Below, one piece after another: positions 15,803 through 24,067 of a stretch of 55,289 bases of DNA (within the stretch, counting starts at the first letter, position 1; every line of letters starts with the position of its first letter). This DNA is from Terrimonas pollutisoli. GTDB lineage: Bacteria; Bacteroidota; Bacteroidia; Chitinophagales; Chitinophagaceae. The stretch spans positions 1 to 55,289 of the forward strand of contig NZ_JARKNA010000027.1 of assembly GCF_029360765.1 (NCBI RefSeq). The letters run 5' to 3'. The notes under the pieces were generated by a model. It saw only the letters and a program-made list of their open reading frames with translations, did not search any database and was not told where the DNA came from. The position numbers and the translations under genes are program-made.

Positions 15803-16471
15803 ATGACTAAATACTTTAAACTTCTTATCTGGCCGGTTGCTATAGCCCCTCTTATTTATCTCGCCGTTATCTGGCAACAATTGCCGGAGCAGGTTCCCCT
15901 GCATTTCGATTGGAAAGGTAATCCCGACAGGTATGGTAATAAAACAGAATTGCTGATCATGATCCTGGTGTTGGCAGCTATGTCTGCAGGCCTGTTCTTT
16001 TTGCTGTCAAATATTTATAAGATAGATCCCAAAAAATATGCAGCTGACAATAAAGACAGGCTGAAAAGTATTGGGTTTTGTGTAGGGTTTTTTTTATCCG
16101 CATTGTCATGCTTTATTCTATATACTACTGTCAAAGGAAGTTTTGAACTTGGTATCCATTACATATTTGCAGCAGTGGGAATACTTTTCTCTTTTCTGGG
16201 TAACTACATGCACACTATAAAACCAAATTATTTTGCCGGCATACGTGTGCCATGGACTTTGAACAACGAAGAAAATTGGCGGAAGACTCATTTACTGGCA
16301 GGCAAACTTTGGTTCGCAGGGGGTTTAGCATTGGCGGCACTATGTCTTATTCTACCAGACACAATAGCTATGATCTTATTTTTTATTGCCACCATGATCC
16401 TCGTTATCGTACCGGTTATTTATTCGTATCGTTTATACAAAAAGCAAAATGAACTATCCGGGAATAATTGA
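15803..16471 (+). CDS. SdpI / DUF1648 family membrane protein
   Basis: The 222-residue product has about six membrane segments. The N-terminal DUF1648 motif PEQVPLHFDWKGNPDRYGNK (residues about 28-47) and the later FAGIRVPWTLNNEENWRKTHLLAGKLWF block (about 142-170) are the two hallmarks of SdpI-like immunity and signalling proteins. It follows the ArsR-like regulator by 22 bases, forming a two-gene operon. In Bacillus SdpI gives immunity to a toxic peptide. In this genome it could do the same for toxins of neighbours or act in a related envelope stress response. Confidence 0.88.
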   Translation: MTKYFKLLIWPVAIAPLIYLAVIWQQLPEQVPLHFDWKGNPDRYGNKTELLIMILVLAAMSAGLFFLLSNIYKIDPKKYAADNKDRLKSIGFCVGFFLSALSCFILYTTVKGSFELGIHYIFAAVGILFSFLGNYMHTIKPNYFAGIRVPWTLNNEENWRKTHLLAGKLWFAGGLALAALCLILPDTIAMILFFIATMILVIVPVIYSYRLYKKQNELSGNN

Positions 16472-16581
16472 GCAGGTAATATTTTGTGTCACCAATCAAG
16501 CCAGATAAAATAAAAAAGCAGACCAAACGTTGGACTATCCGGTAAAGCCAGTTGACGTATCTTGTTAGCTGAACCTGTTTT

Positions 16582-17172
16582 ATGAATTACCTGGCGCATG
16601 CTTATCTCTCCTTTAATGACCCGGAAGTGCTGGTAGGTAATATGATCAGTGACTTTGTGAAAGGGAAAAAAAAGTTCGACTATCCCTTTCGCATCCAGGC
16701 GGGCATCATGCTTCATCGCCTCATCGACAGCTTTACGGATGATCACCCCGCTACGAAGGAGGCCAAGGAATTTTTCCGGCCTGATTATCGACTGTATAGC
16801 GGCGCATTTATCGATGTAGTTTATGATCACTTTCTTGCTACCGATGAAACGGAGTTTACCGAAACATCTCTTTTCAATTTTTCTCAAACAGTTTACAGTA
16901 TTTTAGAAAACTACCAGGACTGGTTGCCGGAACGTTTTGCCAGTATGTTTCCATACATGAGAGGCCAGAACTGGCTTTTTAATTACCGTACCCGCTGGGG
17001 AACCGAGAAAAGTTTTGGCGGATTGGTGCGTCGTTCTTTGCACCTCCAGGAAAGTGAAACGGCTGCTTATTTGTTTGAAAAACACTACCAACCCTTGCAG
17101 TCTTGTTTTCGTCATTTCTGGAAAGATGCTAAACCTTTCATTCACCGGCAGTATGAATCACTAAATGGCTGA
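16582..17172 (+). CDS. acpH: Acyl carrier protein phosphodiesterase-like protein
   Basis: The 196-residue product matches the AcpH family: it starts MNYLAHAYLSFNDPEVLVGNMISDFVKGKK, has the metal-binding HD-like residues in GIMLHRLIDSFTDDHP (His45, Asp49, Asp53 region) and a YDHFLA motif near residue 81. AcpH removes the phosphopantetheine arm from holo-ACP in E. coli. Length is normal (about 193). It stands alone between the sdpI-like gene and the DUF2911 pair. The assignment of exact substrate is inferred from the family. Confidence 0.88.
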   Translation: MNYLAHAYLSFNDPEVLVGNMISDFVKGKKKFDYPFRIQAGIMLHRLIDSFTDDHPATKEAKEFFRPDYRLYSGAFIDVVYDHFLATDETEFTETSLFNFSQTVYSILENYQDWLPERFASMFPYMRGQNWLFNYRTRWGTEKSFGGLVRRSLHLQESETAAYLFEKHYQPLQSCFRHFWKDAKPFIHRQYESLNG

Positions 17173-17375
17173 CTAAAATCAACAAAAGACGGTTGCCCAA
17201 TATTTGAATCGCTTATTTTTGCAAATACATTTTTTGTCACAGGGGACTATATTTTTGAGCAGCAAACACACGATTTGCGGGATTATATCGTCTCAATTTG
17301 TAGATAAACGAATGAGTGTACTACACCCAGCCAGGCGGGCAGGTGATCAAAAACCATAAAAATTATATGAAATGA

Positions 17376-17428
17376 GCCATAAAAATTTTCGAGTAATTTA
17401 TACCAACTGCGATAAAAATTTTTATGGC
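17376..17428. repeat. AT-rich inverted repeat upstream of the DUF2911 genes
   Basis: GCCATAAAAATTTT (17376-17389) is an exact inverted match to AAAATTTTTATGGC (17415-17428) with a 25-base loop; the right arm also contains the perfect palindrome ATAAAAATTTTTAT. It lies about 40 bases before the start at 17466. It may be a regulator site or an mRNA hairpin. Confidence 0.5.
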
Positions 17429-17465
17429 GAATTACATGTGACCCAAAAGCAATAATAATTAACAC

Positions 17466-18026
17466 ATGAAAAAGAACTTAGTTTTTTGCATCGGATTATT
17501 TTTTACTATGATTGCCTTTGGCCAATCCGAGCTTCCTGCCATAGATAAATCACCACTGGATATTTGTTATTACCCGGTGAAGTATCCAAGTTTAAAAACA
17601 CAGGATAAAATAACCGAGTCGCCTACGGCAAGGGTTATTTATAGTCGTCCCAAAAAAGAGGGCCGTTCCATATTTGGTGGCCTGGTTGAATATGGAAAGC
17701 TGTGGCGGCTTGGAGCCAACGAAGCTACCGAGATCGAGTTTTATAAACCTGTTGTTATTAACAATAAGAAAATTCCAAAAGGTCGTTATACACTCTATGC
17801 CATTGTCGAAGAAAAAACCTGGACGTTTATTATCAACAAAGAGACGGATGTTTGGGGTTCTTTCAAATATAACCAGGCAAAGGATGTAATACGGATTACC
17901 GCCCCTGTGCAAACATTGGCCGAGCCGGTTGAATCACTGGCTATGACCTTTGAAAAAAATAATTCCACTATGAACCTGGTTGTTGCGTGGGAAAATGTAA
18001 AATGTTCATTGCCCATGTCTTTATAA
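17466..18026 (+). CDS. DUF2911 domain-containing secreted protein, paralogue 1
   Basis: The 186-residue product has a signal peptide (residues 1-19, ending AFGQ) followed by a DUF2911 domain: ARVIYSRPKKEGRSIFGGLVEYGKLWRLGANEATEIEFYKPV, then the beta-rich KGRYTLYAIVEEKTWTFIINKETDVWG, and a final block ending AWENVKC. The domain is common in secreted proteins of Bacteroidota and has no proven function. A paralogue follows after 10 bases, so the two form an operon from tandem duplication. A conspicuous AT-rich inverted repeat lies just upstream. Confidence 0.86.
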   Translation: MKKNLVFCIGLFFTMIAFGQSELPAIDKSPLDICYYPVKYPSLKTQDKITESPTARVIYSRPKKEGRSIFGGLVEYGKLWRLGANEATEIEFYKPVVINNKKIPKGRYTLYAIVEEKTWTFIINKETDVWGSFKYNQAKDVIRITAPVQTLAEPVESLAMTFEKNNSTMNLVVAWENVKCSLPMSL

Positions 18027-18036
18027 GTTAAGCTAT

Positions 18037-18684
18037 ATGAAAGTGATCAAACAAAGTGCGCCTGTATTCCTTCTTTTAAGTTTTATTATTGCTTGCAACC
18101 AGGAAGAAAAAAAAGAGCCGGCAGAAGAAACAATAAAACCCAGGGATTCTGTAATCAATACTGTTCCTGAAAACAACACGGTTAACACTTATGCCAGTGT
18201 CGATATCTCTCCCATGGACATGAGTTATTTTCCGGTAGATTATCCAAAAATTAAAATGGCTAATGGTGGCAAAATTCCCCCACCGGTAGCAAGAGTTATT
18301 TATAGCCGGCCACATTTGCAAAGGCGGGCATTGTTCAATGGCATTTTAAAATATGATGAACTCTGGCGGCTTGGGGCCAATGAGGCCACAGAAATTGATT
18401 TTTACCGAAACGTTACCATCCAGGGAAAAAAAATAAAAGCCGGGCGGTATATTTTGTATGGCATTCCTCACGTAGATAAATGGACGATCGTATTAAATAG
18501 CAATATTGATACCTGGGGCCTTAAACAGGATACCACCAAGGATGTAGCCCGTTTTGAAATTCCGGTAAGTACAAATGGATCTTCGCTTGAATACTTCACG
18601 ATGGTTTTTGAAAAAGCAGATAAAGGTGCTAACCTGATCATCGCCTGGGCCGATGTCCTCGCTAAGCTTCCTATCGAATTCTGA
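18037..18684 (+). CDS. DUF2911 domain-containing lipoprotein, paralogue 2
   Basis: The 215-residue product differs from its neighbour mainly at the front: a lipobox FIIAC puts the modified cysteine at residue 20, followed by a charged linker (NQEEKKEPAEE) of about 40 residues and then the DUF2911 domain (ARVIYSRPHLQRRALFNGILKYDELWRLGANEATEIDF). It is therefore expected to be anchored by lipid to a membrane while paralogue 1 is soluble in the periplasm. Function unknown. The asnB gene follows 76 bases later with a separate possible promoter. Confidence 0.86.
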   Translation: MKVIKQSAPVFLLLSFIIACNQEEKKEPAEETIKPRDSVINTVPENNTVNTYASVDISPMDMSYFPVDYPKIKMANGGKIPPPVARVIYSRPHLQRRALFNGILKYDELWRLGANEATEIDFYRNVTIQGKKIKAGRYILYGIPHVDKWTIVLNSNIDTWGLKQDTTKDVARFEIPVSTNGSSLEYFTMVFEKADKGANLIIAWADVLAKLPIEF

Positions 18685-18760
18685 TTGAATCCAAGGTGAT
18701 GTTTACTTCGTATTACCCGGTATCTAACCACCGCTCACAATTATTTTCGATATTTACAAT

Positions 18761-20659
18761 ATGTGTGGCATTGCCGGTATTATTAGCCCCCCATTCCTGC
18801 CTGCCGGCAGGCAGGCCCTAAAGGGGAGTGAAGAAGGTCATCTTCATTTGAAGCAAAAACTTCAGTCCATGACGAATGCCCTTCAGCACAGGGGGCCGGA
18901 TGGAGAACGAATATGGGCCAACAGCAATGGGTCCGCCGGCCTGGGGCATCGACGTCTATCCATCATTGATCTTAGCGAACAAGCATCACAACCGATGCAC
19001 TACGATCCGGCTGACCGTTATACAATCGTTCACAACGGCGAGATCTATAACTATCTTGAATTAAGAAAGGAATTAGAGCAGCATGGATTTACATTTCAGA
19101 CGCAGTCAGATACCGAGGTGATATTGGCAGCCTATGCCCATTGGGAAGATGAGTGTGTTGAACATTTTGATGGCATGTTTGCCTTTGCCATTTGGGATGA
19201 AGAAGAAAAAGAACTTTTTGCTGCCCGTGACCGGTTTGGTGAAAAACCTTTTTTCTATCACTTTGCAAACAACGAATTCTGCTTTTCATCTGAAATGAAG
19301 GCATTGTGGGCCGCTGGTGTGCAACGATCAGTAAACCTGAAAATGTTGTTCAACTTCATTACCATCGGTTATGTAGACAACCCGGAGCGACCCGAAGAGA
19401 CGTTTTATGAAAAAATCTTTAAACTTCCTCCTGCCTCAAGGCTCTATTATAGCCAGGCATCCGGCGAACTAAGCATTGAAAAATATTGGGATATTGATAC
19501 TGAAGTTGAAAACAGCTCTATCACCGATATGCAGGCGATAGAACAATTCACTTACCTGTTTACAAAGGCTATAAAAAAACGATTAAGAAGTGACGTAACC
19601 GTTGGCTGCTCATTGAGCGGAGGTCTTGACAGCTCTTCAATAGTTGCCGCAATTTCTCAACTCAACACGCAAGCCGGTCCGCTCAATTCATTTACAGCAA
19701 TATTTCCGGGGTTTGAAAAAGATGAGCAAGTATTCGCCGGCGAGGTGGCCAACCGGTTTCAATTGCAACAGCATCAATTGGAAATTACGGCTGACGACCT
19801 CATTCTGAATTGGGATAGTTTTATGCATCACCAGGAGGAACCCGTATCATCCGCCAGTGCCTTTATTCAATACAAAGTTTTTGAGCTGGCAAAAAAACAA
19901 AATATAAAAGTGCTTCTCGATGGCCAGGGTGCTGATGAGGTCCTGGCAGGCTATCATAAGTATTACAAATGGTATTGGCAGGAACTTTTTCAGCGGCGAC
20001 GGCTGATTAGAAGTAAAGAAATTCCTTCTGCCAGGAAAATCGGTGTTGCTGAAGAATTTGGCTTTAAAAATATAATGGCTTCGCTGCTTCCTGACCTTGC
20101 CGCTGTCATACTGGAAAGACAATATCTTTTTAACGCACTTAATCATGAACACCTGCATAAAGATTTTATTCAACTCCAAAGTAAGGAAGCTTATTATACA
20201 ACGCCTGACCTTGGAACACTGAACGGTGTCTTATATTTCAACACCTGCATCCATGGGCTGCAGGAGCTGTTGCGCTATGCCGACAGAAATTCCATGGCAC
20301 ATGGCCGGGAAATACGGCTACCCTTCTTAAGCCACGAATTGGTAACCTTTATTTTCAGTCTGCCACCGAATTTTAAAATCCGGGATGGATGGACAAAATG
20401 GTTATTGCGCCAGGCGATGCAGCAAAAATTACCGCATGATATTGTTTGGCGAAAAGATAAGGTTGGATTTGAACCACCTCAAAAGAAATGGATGCAACAT
20501 AAAAAACTACAGGATATGATATTTGACAGCAGAAAGCTATTGGTCAAAGAAAAAATACTGTCAGCAACTGCCCTGGCCAGGCCAGTACGGCCATCTGCTG
20601 CCTATGAAGTCAATACGGACGACTGGCGCTATTTAACAGCAGGTTGGCTTATGCAATGA
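18761..20659 (+). CDS. asnB: Asparagine synthase (glutamine-hydrolysing)
   Basis: The protein (632 residues) has an N-terminal class II glutamine amidotransferase domain with the nucleophile Cys2 (MCGIAGII), HRGPDG at 43-48, VHNGEIYNY at 90-98, and a C-terminal synthetase domain with the ATP pyrophosphatase loop SGGLDSS at residues 286-292. It makes asparagine from aspartate, glutamine and ATP; related paralogues act in glycan amidation. A 20-base perfect palindrome at 18796-18815 encodes residues about 12-19 (FLPAGRQA) and appears to have been added in frame between the first strand and HRGPDG, lengthening the usual N-terminal loop. A terminator follows. Confidence 0.93.
   Translation: MCGIAGIISPPFLPAGRQALKGSEEGHLHLKQKLQSMTNALQHRGPDGERIWANSNGSAGLGHRRLSIIDLSEQASQPMHYDPADRYTIVHNGEIYNYLELRKELEQHGFTFQTQSDTEVILAAYAHWEDECVEHFDGMFAFAIWDEEEKELFAARDRFGEKPFFYHFANNEFCFSSEMKALWAAGVQRSVNLKMLFNFITIGYVDNPERPEETFYEKIFKLPPASRLYYSQASGELSIEKYWDIDTEVENSSITDMQAIEQFTYLFTKAIKKRLRSDVTVGCSLSGGLDSSSIVAAISQLNTQAGPLNSFTAIFPGFEKDEQVFAGEVANRFQLQQHQLEITADDLILNWDSFMHHQEEPVSSASAFIQYKVFELAKKQNIKVLLDGQGADEVLAGYHKYYKWYWQELFQRRRLIRSKEIPSARKIGVAEEFGFKNIMASLLPDLAAVILERQYLFNALNHEHLHKDFIQLQSKEAYYTTPDLGTLNGVLYFNTCIHGLQELLRYADRNSMAHGREIRLPFLSHELVTFIFSLPPNFKIRDGWTKWLLRQAMQQKLPHDIVWRKDKVGFEPPQKKWMQHKKLQDMIFDSRKLLVKEKILSATALARPVRPSAAYEVNTDDWRYLTAGWLMQ
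18796..18815. repeat. Palindromic repeat inside asnB coding sequence
   Basis: CCTGCCTGCCGGCAGGCAGG is a perfect 20-base palindrome, read in frame as part of LPAGRQA. Related elements are at 14594-14623 and 39929-39959. The adjacent CCCTAAAGGGG is a second small palindrome. Confidence 0.75.
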
Positions 20660-20660
20660 A

Positions 20661-20687
20661 AAATGCCCTGCTAAAAGCAGGACATTT
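20661..20687. terminator. Bidirectional terminator between asnB and the third PepSY-like gene
   Basis: AAATG-CCTGCT pairs with AGCAGG-CATTT around AAA, with one bulged or mismatched pair in the stem. The minus strand reads into a T-rich run (ATTTTTCATT), and the genes on both sides converge here. Confidence 0.7.
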
Positions 20688-20718
20688 ACATTTTAGGGTT
20701 CTGCTAAAACACCACAAA

Positions 20719-21165
20719 CTATTTGTCGGCTCTTTTGAATTTTTCGCTTTCCTGCAGGTTGCCGTACACATCAGTCTTAACGATATACCAGTGCTTTTCA
20801 TCTTTAAGATTGATAGTAAAGCTCACTTCATCGTCAGAAGATGATTCGGTAACACCTGTTATTTCCTTGCCAGCATATTTCTTTTTCAGTTTAGCAACGA
20901 TATTTGGCAACAATTCATTTTCTGAATAATAGCGGATAGTTCTTATCAGCTTTCCATCTTCAGAATACTGGGCTCTTATCTGGATAAGGTTTACTTTAAA
21001 ATTTGCCTGTGCATAATCGTCATACTCGTGCCATCTTACATCCTGGGCCGAGGCAAACGTTTCGTTGAAGGCTTTTAATATTTTGTCATTTACTTTAGAA
21101 GGAACCGGGGCGGCTATTGCGACAAATCCTGTCAGCAAGAAGGCCAGGACGAGTACTTGTTTCAT
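20719..21165 (-). CDS. Secreted PepSY-like protein, paralogue 3
   Basis: The 148-residue product has a signal peptide (residues 1-19, ending AIAA) and the clearest match in this window to the PepSY-like pattern: AFNETFASAQDVRWHEYDDYAQANF, the strand YSEDGKLIRTIRYYSEN, the helix LPNIVAKLKKKYAGKEITGV and the closing KHWYIVKTDVYGNLQESEKFKR. It is unlinked to the other two paralogues. All three are on the minus strand and have similar lengths. No enzymatic residues are evident; an extracytoplasmic binding or inhibitor role is the common inference. Confidence 0.78.
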   Translation of the reverse strand: MKQVLVLAFLLTGFVAIAAPVPSKVNDKILKAFNETFASAQDVRWHEYDDYAQANFKVNLIQIRAQYSEDGKLIRTIRYYSENELLPNIVAKLKKKYAGKEITGVTESSSDDEVSFTINLKDEKHWYIVKTDVYGNLQESEKFKRADK

Positions 21166-21499
21166 GATTATTTGGTTTTGAATGATTAATTGATTAAAGC
21201 TGACATAAAACTAAACGGCAGCAGTAGCAAAGGCAAGTGATTATCCATTACTGGTATTCAAACCTGTTGCATGTGAAGTATGTATAAAATCACAAAATGT
21301 ACCCAAGCCATTTAATGAGGATTTGAAAAACTAATTTGCCGGCATGAAACATGATTTCTTATTTTCAAAAAACAACCCTAAGCAATTGTTAAAGGGATAG
21401 AGTGGAGGATGAATGGCAAATCGATTATCGGCAAAACTCTTTATTTATTATTTCCCATCTTTGTAGCTATCCTAAATACTTTTTTAATCAATCATTGAT
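21166..21499. other. Intergenic region before the cystathionine gamma-synthase-type gene
   Basis: This 334-base AT-rich stretch lies between divergent genes. I see no open frame worth reporting. A CATCTTTG box at 21456-21463 (one base off TAnnTTTG) is 37 bases before the next gene's start and is its likely promoter. Confidence 0.5.
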
Positions 21500-22639
21500 A
21501 TGAAGCTAGCGACTAAGTTTATTCATGCAGGCGCAGTACCTGATCCTTCTACAGGAGCAATCATGACGCCGATTTATCAAACCTCCACTTATGTACAGGA
21601 AGCGCCGGGCAAGAATAAGGGCTTTGAATATGCCCGCAGCCAAAACCCCACCCGAAAGGCATTAGAGGAAGCACTGGCGGCCATTGAGAACGGCAAGTTT
21701 GGTTTGGCTTTTAGCAGCGGTGTCGCCGCCACAGATGCTGTCATTAAACTATTGGGACCAGGCGATGAGGTAATTGCAGCCAGCGATATGTATGGCGGCA
21801 CTTACCGGCTTTTTACAAAAGTGTTCGAAAAATTCGGGATCAAATTTCTATATACCGATACAACCAATACGGGGAACATAAAAAAACTGGTAACCCCACA
21901 AACAAAACTCATCTGGTTGGAAACACCAACCAATCCATTGATGAATATAACCGACATTAAAGCAGCAGCGGATATTGCAAAAGAAGCGAAGGCCCTTCTT
22001 TGTGTTGACAATACATTTGCATCACCTTATTTACAGAATCCTTTGGATCTTGGCGCCGATATAGTCATGCACTCATCCACTAAATACCTGGGAGGCCATA
22101 GCGATGTAATTCAGGGAGCACTGGTAATGAATGATGTTGAGCTAAGAGAAAAATTATATTTTATTCAAAAGAGCTGTGGTGCTGTTCCCGGGCCTATGGA
22201 CTGCTTCCTTGTTTTGAGAGGTATCAAGACCTTACATGTAAGAATGCAACAGCATTGTTTAAATGGGGAAAAAATTGCCCATTGGTTGCGCAATAATCCG
22301 GCAGTCGCAAAAGTATATTGGCCCGGCTTTCAAGACCAGCCTGGTTATGCAATTGCCACGAAACAAATGCGTGGATTTGGCGGAATGATCAGCTTTACGT
22401 TAAAAGATGACAGTGTAGAAAATGCTATGCGAGTTTTGTCATCAACGCACCTGTTTTCTTTGGCAGAAAGTCTTGGGGGTGTAGAGTCACTTATCAATCA
22501 CCCTGCATCCATGACACATGCTTCTATTCCAAGAGAGGAACGGATAAAAAACGGACTGACCGATTCATTGATCCGGTTAAGTGTCGGTATCGAAGACGCG
22601 GATGACCTGATAGCAGATTTGGATAGAGCTATTGGTTAA
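21500..22639 (+). CDS. Trans-sulfuration PLP enzyme, cystathionine gamma-synthase type
   Basis: The 379-residue protein belongs to the Cys/Met metabolism PLP family. The PLP Schiff-base lysine is Lys195 in MHSSTKYLGGHSDV, and other signatures are YARSQNPTRKALE (44-56), SSGVAATDAV (72-81), DMYGGTYRLF (96-105) and ETPTNPLMNI (141-150). These enzymes either join homoserine esters with cysteine (MetB) or split cystathionine (MetC/CTH), and the sequence does not decide between them. It has no adjacent methionine genes. A CATCTTTG box upstream is the likely promoter. Confidence 0.9.
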   Translation: MKLATKFIHAGAVPDPSTGAIMTPIYQTSTYVQEAPGKNKGFEYARSQNPTRKALEEALAAIENGKFGLAFSSGVAATDAVIKLLGPGDEVIAASDMYGGTYRLFTKVFEKFGIKFLYTDTTNTGNIKKLVTPQTKLIWLETPTNPLMNITDIKAAADIAKEAKALLCVDNTFASPYLQNPLDLGADIVMHSSTKYLGGHSDVIQGALVMNDVELREKLYFIQKSCGAVPGPMDCFLVLRGIKTLHVRMQQHCLNGEKIAHWLRNNPAVAKVYWPGFQDQPGYAIATKQMRGFGGMISFTLKDDSVENAMRVLSSTHLFSLAESLGGVESLINHPASMTHASIPREERIKNGLTDSLIRLSVGIEDADDLIADLDRAIG

Positions 22640-22700
22640 GAAAAAAGGTAAGGACCCGGAGGCCAACAATCTGACTTCTTACCTCTAACCTCCTTTCTTT
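22640..22700. other. Intergenic pyrimidine/purine phrases after the trans-sulfuration gene
   Basis: GGTAAGGACCCGGAGG and CTGACTTCTTACCTCTAACC are complementary-style phrases of the same kind as in the spacers at 9044-9204 and 10060-10215. Confidence 0.35.
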
Positions 22701-22766
22701 TTGGCATTGTATCTGCAAAGTATTAGTAGAATTAAAATGCTTTTTGATCATTTAAATTTATTCACT

Positions 22767-22913
22767 ATGCTTTATATTATTGCTGTAATCCTGATAATTG
22801 GTTGGCTTCTGGGTTTTTTCGTTTTTTCCGCAGGCGGACTTATTCATATTCTTCTGGTGATTGCGATTATCGCAATATTACTTCGCCTGATCAGAGGTGA
22901 CAGGCTCGTCTGA
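22767..22913 (+). CDS. Small membrane protein, lmo0937 family
   Basis: The 48-residue product from the ATG at 22767 (MLYIIAVILIIGWLLGFFVFSAGGLIHILLVIAIIAILLRLIRGD) is two hydrophobic helices separated by a glycine-rich turn, the hallmark of this family of tiny membrane proteins. The open frame extends further upstream but the residues there are not typical. Such proteins are often stress-induced; no function is established. It is 26 bases upstream of the TIGR02757 gene. Confidence 0.78.
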   Translation: MLYIIAVILIIGWLLGFFVFSAGGLIHILLVIAIIAILLRLIRGDRLV

Positions 22914-22928
22914 CAACATAAAGTGGTT

Positions 22929-22936
22929 TAACTTTA
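22929..22936 (+). promoter_or_regulatory. Probable -7 box (TAACTTTA) for the TIGR02757 gene
   Basis: Three bases separate TAACTTTA from the ATG at 22940. The last base deviates from the TAnnTTTG consensus. Confidence 0.35.
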
Positions 22937-22939
22937 TGC

Positions 22940-23701
22940 ATGAATACTACAAACCTGAAAGATTTTTTCGATAAGAAGGTTGATGAATACAATCAACCTT
23001 TTTTTATTAAGGATGATCCCGTTTCTATCCCTCACCTGTTTACCAAAAATGCAGACATTGAAATAGCAGGATTTTTTGCAGCTATTTTCGCCTGGGGCAA
23101 CAGAACTACCATTATTCAAAAATCCCTGGAGTTGTTAAAGAGAATGGACATGCAGCCATACGAATTTTGTCTGAACCATGATTTGGGAGGATTAAAAAGA
23201 TTGTCTGGATTTAAGCACCGAACGTTTAATGATACTGATCTGCTCTACTTCGTTGAATTCCTGAAATATCATTATAGTAAACAGGATAGCCTTGAATCAG
23301 CTTTTACTATGCATGGTGGCAGCATTGAAAAAATGTTAACTGGCTTCCATCATTATTTCTTCTCTCTCGAACATATTCCCAATAGAACAAAGAAACATAT
23401 TGCCAGTCCTGAAAAAGGTTCAACGTGTAAACGGCTGAATATGTTTTTACGCTGGATGGTTCGCAAAGACAGTAAAGGTGTAGATTTCGGCATTTGGAAA
23501 AACATTTCACCTTCGCAGTTGATCTGCCCGATCGACCTGCATGTCGCAAGAGTGGCGAAACGTTTTAACTTATTGCAAAGAAAACAAGTTGACTGGCAAG
23601 CAGCTGTTGAATTAACCGGTTATCTGCGTAAATTGGATAAAGATGACCCCGTGAAGTATGATTTTGCGCTTTTCGGTTTAGGGGTAATTGATAAATTTTA
23701 A
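22940..23701 (+). CDS. TIGR02757 family protein
   Basis: The 253-residue product matches a Bacteroidota-conserved family of unknown function: VDEYNQPFFIKDDPVSIPHLFTKNADIEIAGFFAAIFAWGNR near the start, FKHRTFNDTDLLYFVEFL in the middle, and CPIDLHVARVAKRFNLLQRKQ plus KYDFALFGLGV near the end. The overall helical layout with a conserved FRWMVRKD-like motif (NMFLRWMVRKDSKGVDFGIW) resembles helix-hairpin-helix DNA glycosylase-type folds, which would be an inference only. The downstream small gene starts four bases after its stop codon, so they probably share a transcript. Confidence 0.88.
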   Translation: MNTTNLKDFFDKKVDEYNQPFFIKDDPVSIPHLFTKNADIEIAGFFAAIFAWGNRTTIIQKSLELLKRMDMQPYEFCLNHDLGGLKRLSGFKHRTFNDTDLLYFVEFLKYHYSKQDSLESAFTMHGGSIEKMLTGFHHYFFSLEHIPNRTKKHIASPEKGSTCKRLNMFLRWMVRKDSKGVDFGIWKNISPSQLICPIDLHVARVAKRFNLLQRKQVDWQAAVELTGYLRKLDKDDPVKYDFALFGLGVIDKF

Positions 23702-23705
23702 CCCA

Positions 23706-24035
23706 ATGTCCGCTGCAGACAAAAATATTATTGCGGCCATCAATTCAACATTTGGCGTAGCATTGCCTGAGAGTATCTCTTTGAATAAATTGAGAGAAGA
23801 ACTGGCCGCATATATTAATACGCTTGTTCAAAGTGATTTTAACAAATTGGTTCAACTGCTTTACAGGATCGATGTCAATGAAGCAAAATTGAAATCGATG
23901 CTAAAACAAAATCCCGGCGCCGATGCAGGGCTGATCATTGCCGACCTTATCATCGAAAGACAAAGACAAAAATTACAGTCCAGGAAATCTTTTACGAAAA
24001 AGGATAATGAAATAAACGAAGAAGATAAATGGTAG
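23706..24035 (+). CDS. Hypothetical protein, small helical
   Basis: From the ATG at 23706 the product is 109 residues with an acidic and lysine-rich C-terminus (KSFTKKDNEINEEDKW). It is predicted to be mostly helical: LNKLREELAAYINTLVQSDFNKLVQLLYRIDVNEAKLKSML and a second helical block GLIIADLIIERQRQKLQS. I do not recognise a named domain. The gene follows the TIGR02757 gene by four bases, and the next element is a convergent terminator, so it is a real gene by context. Confidence 0.75.
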   Translation: MSAADKNIIAAINSTFGVALPESISLNKLREELAAYINTLVQSDFNKLVQLLYRIDVNEAKLKSMLKQNPGADAGLIIADLIIERQRQKLQSRKSFTKKDNEINEEDKW

Positions 24036-24043
24036 TTTAATAA

Positions 24044-24066
24044 AAAAGGAGGATTTGCCTCCTTTT
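24044..24066. terminator. Bidirectional terminator at a convergent gene pair
   Basis: AAAAGGAGG pairs perfectly with CCTCCTTTT around ATTTG, in the 32-base gap between the hypothetical gene and the fatty acid hydroxylase. Confidence 0.85.
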
Positions 24067-24067
24067 A

